From an uncultured Anaeroplasma sp. (GTDB lineage: Bacteria > Bacillota_I > Bacilli_A > Acholeplasmatales > Anaeroplasmataceae): a stretch of DNA of 36,381 nt. Under the pieces are notes generated by a model. That model was not told where the DNA came from and made no database searches. It saw only the letters and a program-made list of their open reading frames with translations. Numbering within the stretch: position 1 is the stretch's first letter; each line of letters starts with the position of its first letter. The stretch spans positions 1 through 36,381 of the forward strand of contig CAKQBG010000015.1 in assembly GCA_934216145.1 (NCBI GenBank). Reading direction: 5' to 3'. Shown here piece after piece: positions 6,982 through 14,718 of this stretch. A program made the position numbers and the translations under genes.

Positions 6982-9906
6982 ATGCTAAGAGTCGGACTTG
7001 ATGTTGGTTCTACTACTATTAAATGTGTAGTATTAAATGAAGATAATAATATTATTTATAAGGACTATAAAAGACATTATTCACATATAAAATATAATAT
7101 AATAGAAAAGCTAAAGGAATTAAAAGATAAAAATATCATACCAAATGATGTAATGCTTGCTATTTCAGGTTCTGCTGGTATGGGAATAGCTGAGGGAAGT
7201 GAAATTCCTTTTGTTCAAGAGGTTTACGCAACACGTGTAGCTGCTGAAAAGCTAATTCCTGGTACTGACTGTATAATTGAGCTTGGTGGAGAAGACGCTA
7301 AAATTCTATTTTTAACTGATGGTATGGAGGTTAGAATGAATGGTTCTTGTGCTGGTGGTACTGGTGCGTTCATTGACCAAATGGCCACATTATTAAATGT
7401 TGATATAACTGAAATTAATGGTTTAGCTAAGGACCATCAAAAGCTTTATTCTATCGCATCTCGTTGTGGAGTATTCGCTAAAAGTGATATTCAGCCATTA
7501 TTAAATCAAGGTGCTTCAAAGTCTGATATTGCAGCTTCAATCTTCTATGCAGTTGTTAACCAAACAATTGGTGGATTAGCTCAGGGAAGAGAAATTGAAG
7601 GTAAAGTTGCATATTTAGGTGGACCATTAACATTCTTATCTGAATTAAAGAATGCCTTTGATAAGGTCTTAAATACTAATGGTATATGCCCTGAAAATTC
7701 ATTATACTATGTTTCTATTGGTGCGGCATTATGTGCTAAAAAAGAAATTATGATTGATAAAGCAATAGAAAGAATGATTATTTTTAGTAATAAGGCTACT
7801 TATCAATATAATTCTCCTTTATTTAAAGATCAAGAGGATTATGATAAATTCATTGAAAGACATAATAAAGCTAGAGTAGAAACATTACCTTTAGATGGCT
7901 ATAATGGTAATCTTTATTTAGGTATTGATTCTGGTTCTACTACTTTAAAGTTTGTATTAATTGATGAAGAAGGTAATATTAGATTTGAGGATTATGAGCC
8001 TAATAAGGGTAATCCTGTAAGTGTAGTAAAAAGAATTTTTGATGAATTATATGAAAAATATCCTAATTTAAAAATAAAAGCTTCTGCCTCTACAGGCTAT
8101 GGTGAGGATTTAGTTAAAAATGCCTTTAAGCTTGATGGTGGATTAGTTGAAACAATGGCTCACTTTACTGCAGCTAAAAAATTTATGCCTAATGTTGATT
8201 TTATAATCGATATTGGTGGACAGGATATAAAATGCTTTAAAATTGAAAATGATGTGATATCTAATATTTTCTTAAATGAGGCTTGTTCATCTGGATGTGG
8301 TTCTTTCCTTCAAACATTTGCGAATGCGTTAGGCTATGATATAAAGGATTTTGCTAATTTAGGTCTTATGGCTAAAAAGCCAGTAGATTTAGGTAGTAGA
8401 TGTACTGTATTTATGAATTCAAGTGTTAAGCAAGCTCAAAAGGATGGCGCGACTATTGATAATATTTCAGCAGGTTTATCTATTTCTGTAGTTAAAAATG
8501 CTTTATATAAGGTTATTCGAGCTACAAATAAAAAAGCTTTAGGTGAGCATATAGTAGTTCAAGGTGGTACCTTCTTAAATAAGGCTGTATTAAGAGCCTT
8601 TGAAAGAGAATTAAATTTAGAGGTAGTTTGTCCTAATATTGCTGGTCTTATGGGTGCTTATGGTGCGGCATTGTATGCTAAATCATTAAAGATTAAAGAG
8701 AGTACTATTATCACTAAGGATGAACTTAAGGACTTCTTACATACAGTTAAAAATATTCAATGTCAGGGCTGTAATAATCACTGTTTATTAACTATTAATA
8801 CATTTAAAAATAATCCTAATAAATTTATAAGTGGTAATAAATGTGAAAAGCCACTTGGTAATACAAAGACTGTTAAGGGTAATAATTTATATGAATATAT
8901 AAGAAATAAGCTTACTAGCTATAAACCAAAAGAAAATGCTAAAAATGGAGAAATAGCTATTCCATTAGTATTAAATATGTATGAGCTATATCCATTCTGG
9001 CATACTTTCTTTACTTCTCTTGATTTTAAGGTTATTAATTCAGGATTTTCTAATGAAAGAATATATTCCTTAGGACAGCATACTATTCCATCTGATACAG
9101 TTTGCTATCCAGCTAAATTAGCTCATGGTCATATTGAAAAGCTAATAGTAGATGGACATAAAACTATCTTCTATCCATGTATGAGCTATAATATTGATGA
9201 GGGATTAGGAGATAATCATTATAATTGTCCAATTGTTGCTTATTATCCTCAAAATATATTAAATAACGTTGGTAAAATAAAAGAAATTAATTTCATTAGT
9301 GACTTTATGGCACTAGATAATAAAGATAAATTTAAGGAGCATATTATTTTTATTCTAAAGAAATATTATCCTAAGCTAAAGAAAAAGGATATATTAACTG
9401 CTGTTGATTTAGCATATGATGAATATAACAATTATCTAAAAGATATTAGAAATAAGGGTATGGAATACATTAATGATGCAAGAGAAAAGAAACAAGAAAT
9501 AATAGTTCTTGCTGGACGTCCATATCATCAGGATCCTCAGGTTAATCATGGAATTGATAAGCTTATTTCCGATATGGGTGCGACTGTTGTTAGTGAAGAG
9601 GCTATATCTAATTTAAATGAAAAATTCCCAGTTGGAGTATTAAATCAATGGACATATCATTCAAGGCTTTATAGTGCGGCTAAATACTGTATTCATAATA
9701 AGGATATGAATTTAGTACAGCTAGTATCATTTGGATGTGGTCTTGATGCTATAACAACAGATGAATGTAAATCAATTCTTGAAAGAAATAATAAGATTTA
9801 TACTCAAATTAAAATAGATGAAATTACAAACCTTGGGGCTGTAAAAATTAGATTAAGAAGTCTATTTGCAGCTCTTAAGCAAAAGGAGGAAAAAGATGGA
9901 GAATAA
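6982..9906 (+). CDS. Double-domain 2-hydroxyacyl-CoA dehydratase-type activase (BadF/BcrA ATPase x2 plus DUF2229)
   Basis: A 974-residue ATPase of the HgdC/BadF/BcrA ASKHA superfamily. These dimeric activators use ATP hydrolysis to drive a low-potential electron from a [4Fe-4S] cluster into a partner Fe-S protein. Two complete ATPase domains are present. Domain 1 starts LRVGLDVGSTTIK, with GGED at 102-105, Cys123 in NGSCAGGTG and Cys162 in SRCGVF. Domain 2 starts LGIDSGSTTLK near 313, with GGQD at 412-415, Cys435 in NEACSSGCG and Cys474 in SRCTVF. Each Cys pair is where the bridging cluster is bound in known activators. After them come a Cys cluster (594, 597, 601, 621) and a DUF2229-like region with further Cys. 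The start at 6982 is set by AGGAGG 5 bases upstream; an earlier ATG at 6955 lacks a site. The stop overlaps the next gene by 11 bases. The substrate is unknown. Confidence 0.93.
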   Translation: MLRVGLDVGSTTIKCVVLNEDNNIIYKDYKRHYSHIKYNIIEKLKELKDKNIIPNDVMLAISGSAGMGIAEGSEIPFVQEVYATRVAAEKLIPGTDCIIELGGEDAKILFLTDGMEVRMNGSCAGGTGAFIDQMATLLNVDITEINGLAKDHQKLYSIASRCGVFAKSDIQPLLNQGASKSDIAASIFYAVVNQTIGGLAQGREIEGKVAYLGGPLTFLSELKNAFDKVLNTNGICPENSLYYVSIGAALCAKKEIMIDKAIERMIIFSNKATYQYNSPLFKDQEDYDKFIERHNKARVETLPLDGYNGNLYLGIDSGSTTLKFVLIDEEGNIRFEDYEPNKGNPVSVVKRIFDELYEKYPNLKIKASASTGYGEDLVKNAFKLDGGLVETMAHFTAAKKFMPNVDFIIDIGGQDIKCFKIENDVISNIFLNEACSSGCGSFLQTFANALGYDIKDFANLGLMAKKPVDLGSRCTVFMNSSVKQAQKDGATIDNISAGLSISVVKNALYKVIRATNKKALGEHIVVQGGTFLNKAVLRAFERELNLEVVCPNIAGLMGAYGAALYAKSLKIKESTIITKDELKDFLHTVKNIQCQGCNNHCLLTINTFKNNPNKFISGNKCEKPLGNTKTVKGNNLYEYIRNKLTSYKPKENAKNGEIAIPLVLNMYELYPFWHTFFTSLDFKVINSGFSNERIYSLGQHTIPSDTVCYPAKLAHGHIEKLIVDGHKTIFYPCMSYNIDEGLGDNHYNCPIVAYYPQNILNNVGKIKEINFISDFMALDNKDKFKEHIIFILKKYYPKLKKKDILTAVDLAYDEYNNYLKDIRNKGMEYINDAREKKQEIIVLAGRPYHQDPQVNHGIDKLISDMGATVVSEEAISNLNEKFPVGVLNQWTYHSRLYSAAKYCIHNKDMNLVQLVSFGCGLDAITTDECKSILERNNKIYTQIKIDEITNLGAVKIRLRSLFAALKQKEEKDGE

Positions 9907-11185
9907 CGAGGTTAAGGATCCATTATTAGATTATCCTAAATATAGTAGAAAAATGAAGGCTACTCATACATTACTAATTCCTTCAATGCTAGAATATCAT
10001 ATGCCATTATTTGAGGGTGTTTTAAAGCAATGTGGATATAAGGTTGAGGTTATGAAAAATGAAGGTCCTGAGGTAGTTAGTGAGGGATTAAAGTATGTGC
10101 ATAATGATACCTGTTATCCTGCATTATTAGTTATTGGACAAATGATTGATAATCTAAATCATAGAAATGACTTAGATAAGGTTGTTTTAGTAATAACTCA
10201 AACAGGTGGAGGATGTAGAGCATCTAATTATATTCACCTTTTAAGAAAAGCTTTAGTAAAGGCTGGATATGGTTATATACCAGTATTATCTTTAAATATG
10301 TCTAGACTTGAAAAGGATAGTACAATTGAAATTACTTATCCATTAGTAAAAAAAGTTATTGCTGCATTAACATATGGTGATGTTATTATGTATCTTCATA
10401 ATAAGACAAGAACATATGAAATTGAAAAGGGAGCTAGTGATAAGCTAGCTCATGAATGGACAAATAAGCTTTTAAAGCAATTTGAAAATAAAAAAGGTAC
10501 ATCATATAGTCATATAAAGAAAAACATCAAAGAAATGGCCTTAGACTTTGCTAATCTAAAAATGGATTTATCTCATAAAAAGCCAAAGGTTGGTGTTGTT
10601 GGAGAAATTTATATTAAATATGCTCAGCTAGGTAATAATCATCTTGAGGATTTCTTAGTTAGTCAGGATGCAGAAGTTATGGTACCTGGAGTTTATGGTT
10701 TTATGCTATACTGCTTCTATAATGCAATATATGATCATAAAATATATGGACGTAGTAAAAAGGCTGCAATACTAAATAGAATTCTTATTTGGTATTTTAG
10801 AAGAAGAGAAAAAATAATGATTGAAGGAATAAAGAATGCTGGCTTTACTCCTATGAAATATTTCTCTAAAACTAAAGATTTATCTGAAGGTGTATTAAAC
10901 CATGGAACAAAGATGGGTGAGGGTTGGCTATTAACAGCTGAAATGATGGAGCTAGTTGAAATAGGATATGAAAATATCATTTGTGCTCAGCCATTTGGAT
11001 GTTTACCTAATCATATTTGTGGTAAGGGTGTAATGAAAAAGATTAAATCATTACATAAAGAAGCTAATATTGTAGCTATTGACTATGATCCTTCTGCTAC
11101 AAAGGTTAATCAGGAGAATAGAATAAAGCTTATGCTAGCAATAGCTAGAGAAAGAATTAAGGAGGATGAAAAGGCAGTTTTATAG
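9896..11185 (+). CDS. 2-hydroxyacyl-CoA dehydratase (HgdB/DCCP-like) Fe-S partner protein
   Basis: A 429-residue protein of the HGD-D (2-hydroxyglutaryl-CoA dehydratase subunit-like) family, which also contains the double-cubane cluster proteins. Conserved-looking cysteines are Cys73 in YVHNDTCYPA, Cys107 in TQTGGGCRASN, and a C-terminal pair in QPFGCLPNHICGKG; such residues ligate the Fe-S cluster that accepts the electron from the activase. AAAGGAGG lies just upstream of the ATG at 9896, and the gene overlaps the activase by 11 bases in another frame, indicating coupled translation. In many clostridia the activase and this domain form one ~1,400-residue protein (recalled family knowledge); here they are separate genes. 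No CoA-transferase, thioesterase or electron-transfer flavoprotein gene is adjacent, so a fermentative dehydratase role is not supported by context. Confidence 0.88.
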   Translation: MENNEVKDPLLDYPKYSRKMKATHTLLIPSMLEYHMPLFEGVLKQCGYKVEVMKNEGPEVVSEGLKYVHNDTCYPALLVIGQMIDNLNHRNDLDKVVLVITQTGGGCRASNYIHLLRKALVKAGYGYIPVLSLNMSRLEKDSTIEITYPLVKKVIAALTYGDVIMYLHNKTRTYEIEKGASDKLAHEWTNKLLKQFENKKGTSYSHIKKNIKEMALDFANLKMDLSHKKPKVGVVGEIYIKYAQLGNNHLEDFLVSQDAEVMVPGVYGFMLYCFYNAIYDHKIYGRSKKAAILNRILIWYFRRREKIMIEGIKNAGFTPMKYFSKTKDLSEGVLNHGTKMGEGWLLTAEMMELVEIGYENIICAQPFGCLPNHICGKGVMKKIKSLHKEANIVAIDYDPSATKVNQENRIKLMLAIARERIKEDEKAVL

Positions 11186-11204
11186 CTGCCTTTATCTTTT
11201 TATG
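11159..11204 (+). promoter_or_regulatory. Shine-Dalgarno, hairpin and start codon arrangement before the Crp/Fnr gene
   Basis: AAGGAGG at 11159-11165 lies inside the end of the dehydratase gene. The hairpin AAAGGCAG (11170-11177) / CTGCCTTT (11186-11193) follows, with the dehydratase stop TAG in its loop. Then come ATCTTTTT and the ATG at 11202. The ATG at 11166 touches the Shine-Dalgarno with no spacer. The hairpin plus T-run also reads as an intrinsic terminator. If it forms, the unpaired distance from GGAGG to the ATG at 11202 falls from 36 to about 12 bases. Confidence 0.6.
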
Positions 11205-11846
11205 GATATTTTTCTTAATATAAGTGATGAAGAAAAGAAACAATTAACAAAGGATATTAAAATAATAAAAAAAGAGTTTTTGAGGGGTGAATGTATCTTT
11301 CAAGATGATTCACTATGTTCTTCAATTGCGTTAATAAAAAGAGGCAAAATTAATGCGATTAAATACTATTCAGATGGTCATGGTAAGATTATTAGAACAC
11401 TTGAGCAAAATGAGTGTATAGGAATCAATTTAATATTCTCATCTAATCCCTTTTATAAGGCTTCATTTTATTCAGAATCATTAGTTACAATTGAATTAAT
11501 TAGTAAAGAGGATTTATTTAAATTAATGTATAGATCTAAAACAATATTAATAAATATTTTAGCTTCTATTTCTGATTCTTCTATTGTTTTAAATAATCAT
11601 ATAAAGCTATTAGCATATAAAACAATTAGAGAAAGATTAGCCTATTACTTTTATACAATTTATGAAGAAAAGCATGCGCTAACATTTATTATTCCTTATA
11701 CTAAGACAGAGCTTGCTGATTTTTTAAATGTTGAAAGACCAAGTCTTTCAAATGAACTATCAAAGCTTATAAATGATAATATTATCGCAAATAAAAATAA
11801 GCTTTATACTATTATAGATTTAAATAAACTTAAGGAAATTTTATAA
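11202..11846 (+). CDS. Crp/Fnr family transcription regulator
   Basis: A 214-residue regulator. Residues ~20-110 form a cyclic-nucleotide-binding-like beta barrel (SSIALIKRGKINAIKYYSDG; IIRTLEQNECIGINLIFSS). A dimerisation helix follows, then a winged helix-turn-helix at ~155-205 (YTKTELADFLNVERPSLSNE; LSKLINDNII). The arginine-containing phosphate cassette of cAMP-binding CRP is not evident, and there is no N-terminal four-Cys cluster as in FNR, so the signal is unknown. The start is uncertain: the ATG at 11202 opens a typical Crp/Fnr N-terminus (MDIFLNISDEEKKQL) but has no adjacent ribosome binding site, while the frame stays open to 11166. Position directly after the activase pair suggests it senses the same metabolic state. 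Confidence 0.85.
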   Translation: MDIFLNISDEEKKQLTKDIKIIKKEFLRGECIFQDDSLCSSIALIKRGKINAIKYYSDGHGKIIRTLEQNECIGINLIFSSNPFYKASFYSESLVTIELISKEDLFKLMYRSKTILINILASISDSSIVLNNHIKLLAYKTIRERLAYYFYTIYEEKHALTFIIPYTKTELADFLNVERPSLSNELSKLINDNIIANKNKLYTIIDLNKLKEIL

Positions 11847-11857
11847 TATTATTCGTT

Positions 11858-11885
11858 TGAGGACTTTTGTCCTCATTTTTATTTT
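11858..11885 (+). terminator. Intrinsic terminator after the Crp/Fnr gene
   Basis: TGAGGAC (11858-11864), loop TTTT, GTCCTCA (11869-11875), then a T-rich tract. It lies 11 bases after the stop codon. Confidence 0.9.
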
Positions 11886-11934
11886 TAATAGAAATTTTTT
11901 TACAAATTAATAGTATTATTTTAAAAAAATAGTT

Positions 11935-11977
11935 TATAATATAGGTGTTAGTATCGATACAAAAGTTAATGCATTAA
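11935..11977 (+). promoter_or_regulatory. -10 element and two palindromes before the amine dehydrogenase gene
   Basis: TATAAT at 11935-11940 has no good -35 partner, which is common for an activated promoter. Just downstream lie two perfect palindromes, GTATCGATAC (11951-11960) and TTAATGCATTAA (11966-11977), placed where a regulator could bind over the transcription start and leader. An AAAGGA Shine-Dalgarno follows near 11986. Confidence 0.45.
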
Positions 11978-11997
11978 TATTATGAAAGGAAAAAAAC

Positions 11998-13023
11998 ATG
12001 AGAAAAATTAAAGTTGTTCAATATGGCTGTGGAAAGATGTCAAAGTACATCCTACGTTATTTACATGAAAATGGCGCTGAGATTGTTGGTGCAATTGATT
12101 TAAATCCAAATGTAGTTGGATTAGATGTTGGTGATTATGCTGAATTAGGAATTAAAACTGGCGTAATTATTTCTAGTGATGCCGATAAGGTATTAGATTC
12201 TTGTGATGCTGATGTAGCTATAGTTACATTATTTAGTTTTATTAATGATATTTATCCAATGTGTGAGAAATGCTTAAGCCGAGGAATTAATGTTATTACT
12301 ACATGTGAGGAAGCAATTTATCCTTGGACTACTTCAAGCGCATTAATTAATAAGCTTGATTTATTAGCTAAGGAAAATAATTGTACTATGACTGGTTCTG
12401 GTATGCAGGATATTTTCTGGATTAATATGGTTGGAATGGTTTGTGGTGGATGCCATAAGATCACAAAGATTAAAGGAGCCTATAGCTATAATGTTGATGA
12501 ATATGGCTTAGCTTTAGCTAATGCTCATGGCTGTAATTTAACAGTTGAGGAGTTCAATAAAACTATTGCGCATCCTACTGAGGTTATTCCTTCATATGCT
12601 TGGAATGCTAGTGAAGCAATTGCATCAAAGCTTGGCTTAACTATTAAATCTATAAGTCAAAAGAATGTTCCTTATATTATTGAAAAAGATTTATATAGCA
12701 ATACACTTAAGACTACTATCAAGGCTGGTAATTGTATTGGTATGTCATCAGTTGTAACTATTGAAACTCATCAAGGAATTATCATTGAAGAGGAAACAAT
12801 TGGTAAGGTATATGGTCCTGATGATGGTGATATGTGTGATTGGGAAATATTCGGCGAGCCTAACACTAAGTTTAAAGTTGAAAAGCCTGCAACAGTAGAG
12901 CATACATGCGCTACTATTGTTAATAGAATTCCATCATTATTAAGAGCACCTGCTGGATATGTTACAAGTGAGGAGCTTGAGGAAATCGGATATTTAAGTT
13001 ATCCAATGTCTTATTACATCTAA
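11998..13023 (+). CDS. NAD(P)-dependent amine dehydrogenase, 2,4-diaminopentanoate dehydrogenase-like
   Basis: A 341-residue protein of the dihydrodipicolinate reductase-like fold. The N-terminus [20 protein letters not shown] is a Rossmann GxGxM dinucleotide-binding loop. It is followed by [16 protein letters not shown], where the cofactor ribose is contacted, and by '[40 protein letters not shown]', the family pattern in which a substrate is carried across a conserved Thr/Glu segment. Length and layout match 2,4-diaminopentanoate dehydrogenase (Ord) of ornithine-fermenting clostridia and its unassigned relatives. No other ornithine-degradation gene is nearby, so the real substrate may be another amine or amino acid. 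It is a single-gene unit with its own promoter region and a strong terminator. Confidence 0.8.
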   Translation: MRKIKVVQYGCGKMSKYILRYLHENGAEIVGAIDLNPNVVGLDVGDYAELGIKTGVIISSDADKVLDSCDADVAIVTLFSFINDIYPMCEKCLSRGINVITTCEEAIYPWTTSSALINKLDLLAKENNCTMTGSGMQDIFWINMVGMVCGGCHKITKIKGAYSYNVDEYGLALANAHGCNLTVEEFNKTIAHPTEVIPSYAWNASEAIASKLGLTIKSISQKNVPYIIEKDLYSNTLKTTIKAGNCIGMSSVVTIETHQGIIIEEETIGKVYGPDDGDMCDWEIFGEPNTKFKVEKPATVEHTCATIVNRIPSLLRAPAGYVTSEELEEIGYLSYPMSYYI

Positions 13024-13028
13024 AAAAC

Positions 13029-13038
13029 TAATGCATTA
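13029..13038. promoter_or_regulatory. Second copy of the TAATGCATTA palindrome
   Basis: TAATGCATTA just after the stop codon. With its flanks, read on the minus strand it shares AAAGTTAATGCATTA with the site at 11962-11976 in front of the gene, so the two sites form inverted copies flanking the dehydrogenase gene. Confidence 0.4.
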
Positions 13039-13051
13039 ACTTTATGTCGCG

Positions 13052-13090
13052 AAAAAGGGCATGTGAAATTAAATCACATGCCCTATCTTT
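13052..13090. terminator. Bidirectional terminator between the amine dehydrogenase and guaB genes
   Basis: AGGGCATGTGA (13056-13066) pairs perfectly with TCACATGCCCT (13074-13084) around a 7-base loop. A T-rich tract follows on the plus strand and TTTTT on the minus strand, so it can serve both converging genes. Confidence 0.92.
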
Positions 13091-13093
13091 TTA

Positions 13094-14590
13094 TTAATTT
13101 TGTTTATCTTTTACTAAAACGTCGTGTGCTCCACCCTCAACAATAGAAACACTACTTACAAGAGTAAGCTTAGCATTTTGTTGAAGCTCACTAATAGTTA
13201 AAGCACCACAATTACACATTGTATGACGAATCTTACTTAATGTAGTTGAAACATTATCATGAAGAGGTCCTGCATATGGAACATATGAATCAACGCCTTC
13301 AACGAATGAAAGCTTCTTTGCTCCACCAAGATCATATCTTTGCCAGTTTCTAGCACGAGCACTACCCTCGCCCCAATACTCCTTCATATAACTACCATTA
13401 ACTAAAATCTTTGAAGTTGGAGATTCATCAAAACGTGCAAAATATCTACCAAGCATACAGAAATCACAGCCCATAGCTAAAGCAAGTGTAATATGATAAT
13501 CATGAACAATACCACCATCAGAGCAAATAGGAACATATACACCAGTTTCCTTATAATACTCATCTCTAGCCTTTGCTACTTCTATAACTGCAGTAGCTTG
13601 TCCACGGCCAATTCCTTTTGTTTCACGAGTGATACAAATAGAACCACCACCGATACCAATTTTAATAAAGTCAGCACCACATTCAGCTAAGAAACGGAAG
13701 CCTTCCTTATCAACAACATTACCAGCACCAATTTTTACAGAATCACCATATTTTTCTCTAACCCACTTAATAGTATTCTTTTGCCATGCTGAAAAGCCCT
13801 CAGATGAGTCAATACATAATACATCAGCACCAGCCTCAATTAATGCAGGAATTCTTGTCTCATAGTCTCTTGTGTTAACACCAGCACCAACAATATAACG
13901 CTTATTAGAATCTAATAGTTCAAGTGGATTATCCTTATGAGAAGAATAATCTTTTCTAAATACGAAGGATACTAAGCAGCCATTATCATCTACAATTGGT
14001 AGACTATTTAGCTTATGCTCCCAAATAATATCATTAGCTTCCTTTAAAGATGTACCAGCCTTAGCTGTAACAAGCTTAGATAAAGGTGTCATAAAGTCCT
14101 TAACAGGTGTAGATAAATCCATTCTAGAAACTCTATAATCTCTACTACTAACAATTCCTAAAAGCTTACCATTTGCAGTTCCATCCTCAGTAACAGCTAC
14201 TGTTGAATGTCCTGTAGATTCCTTTAGTTCTAATACATCAGCAAGTGTTGCATCAATTGATAAATTAGAATCACTTGTAACAAATCCTGCCTTATATGAT
14301 TTTACCTTTCTAACCATATTACATTGATTCTCAATAGTTTGAGATCCATAAATGAAGGATACTCCTCCTTCTTTTGCTAATGCAATTGCCATTGTATCAT
14401 TAGATACAGATTGCATAATTGCAGAAATCATCGGAATATTCATTGTAATTGCAGGTTGTTCACCCTTTTTAAACTTTACAAGTGGTGTCTTTAAAGAAAC
14501 ATTACTTGGAATACAATTTTCATCAGAATATCCTGGTACTAATAAATACTCACTAAATGTGTGAGATGGTTCATCATAATAAAAAGCCAT
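13094..14590 (-). CDS. guaB: Inosine-5'-monophosphate dehydrogenase, Tritrichomonas-like type
   Basis: A 498-residue cytosolic enzyme that oxidises IMP to XMP with NAD+, the committed step to GMP. A TIM barrel is interrupted by a CBS-domain pair (about residues 105-225). The active-site loop is [17 protein letters not shown] with catalytic Cys319. Asp261 in [10 protein letters not shown] contacts the NAD ribose site, and the mobile flap carries the Arg418-Tyr419 dyad in [11 protein letters not shown]. These numbers coincide with those I recall for Tritrichomonas foetus IMPDH, as do Lys310 and Glu431, residues linked there to low mycophenolic acid sensitivity. Most bacterial enzymes instead have GPGSICTTR. 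The start has AGGAGG about 6 bases upstream. It is a single-gene unit; no guaA is adjacent. Confidence 0.95.
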   Translation of the reverse strand: MAFYYDEPSHTFSEYLLVPGYSDENCIPSNVSLKTPLVKFKKGEQPAITMNIPMISAIMQSVSNDTMAIALAKEGGVSFIYGSQTIENQCNMVRKVKSYKAGFVTSDSNLSIDATLADVLELKESTGHSTVAVTEDGTANGKLLGIVSSRDYRVSRMDLSTPVKDFMTPLSKLVTAKAGTSLKEANDIIWEHKLNSLPIVDDNGCLVSFVFRKDYSSHKDNPLELLDSNKRYIVGAGVNTRDYETRIPALIEAGADVLCIDSSEGFSAWQKNTIKWVREKYGDSVKIGAGNVVDKEGFRFLAECGADFIKIGIGGGSICITRETKGIGRGQATAVIEVAKARDEYYKETGVYVPICSDGGIVHDYHITLALAMGCDFCMLGRYFARFDESPTSKILVNGSYMKEYWGEGSARARNWQRYDLGGAKKLSFVEGVDSYVPYAGPLHDNVSTTLSKIRHTMCNCGALTISELQQNAKLTLVSSVSIVEGGAHDVLVKDKQN

Positions 14591-14619
14591 AATTTCCTCC
14601 TCAAAATAACTTTCCTAAT

Positions 14620-14648
14620 ATTGTATCATTCTAATTCGTAATTTTCAA
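14620..14648 (-). promoter_or_regulatory. Promoter of guaB
   Basis: On the minus strand TTGAAA, a 17-base spacer and TACAAT, with TGA immediately before the -10 (extended -10). It lies about 30 bases before the start codon. No purine riboswitch is seen in the short leader. Confidence 0.75.
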
Positions 14649-14674
14649 GTGCCATAATTATAAATATTAACCAA

Positions 14675-14702
14675 AATAGCAAGACTAGTAAGCCTTGCTA
14701 TT
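14675..14702 (-). terminator. Terminator-like hairpin after the GGDEF-EAL operon
   Basis: On the minus strand AATAGCAAG pairs perfectly with CTTGCTATT around a 10-base loop. The following tract is only partly T (TTGG..), so termination may be weak. Confidence 0.65.
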
Positions 14703-14718
14703 AGAAAATTATATTTAA

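Noticed and set aside
9866..9906. Frameshift splitting an activase-dehydratase fusion gene
   Set aside because: The second gene has its own AAAGGAGG and ATG and a natural N-terminus, so a true two-gene arrangement is more likely than a sequencing error or mutation, though relatives should be compared.
13493..13865. Open frames on the plus strand inside guaB
   Set aside because: They are antisense to a clearly conserved enzyme, lack ribosome binding sites and resemble no family. The same applies to antisense frames at 4662-4943, 10735-10980, 14352-14564, 24126-24350, 24737-24925, 25170-25394, 28768-28983, 30707-30892 and 33940-34278, and to alternative-frame ones at 4235-4417 and 32897-33091.
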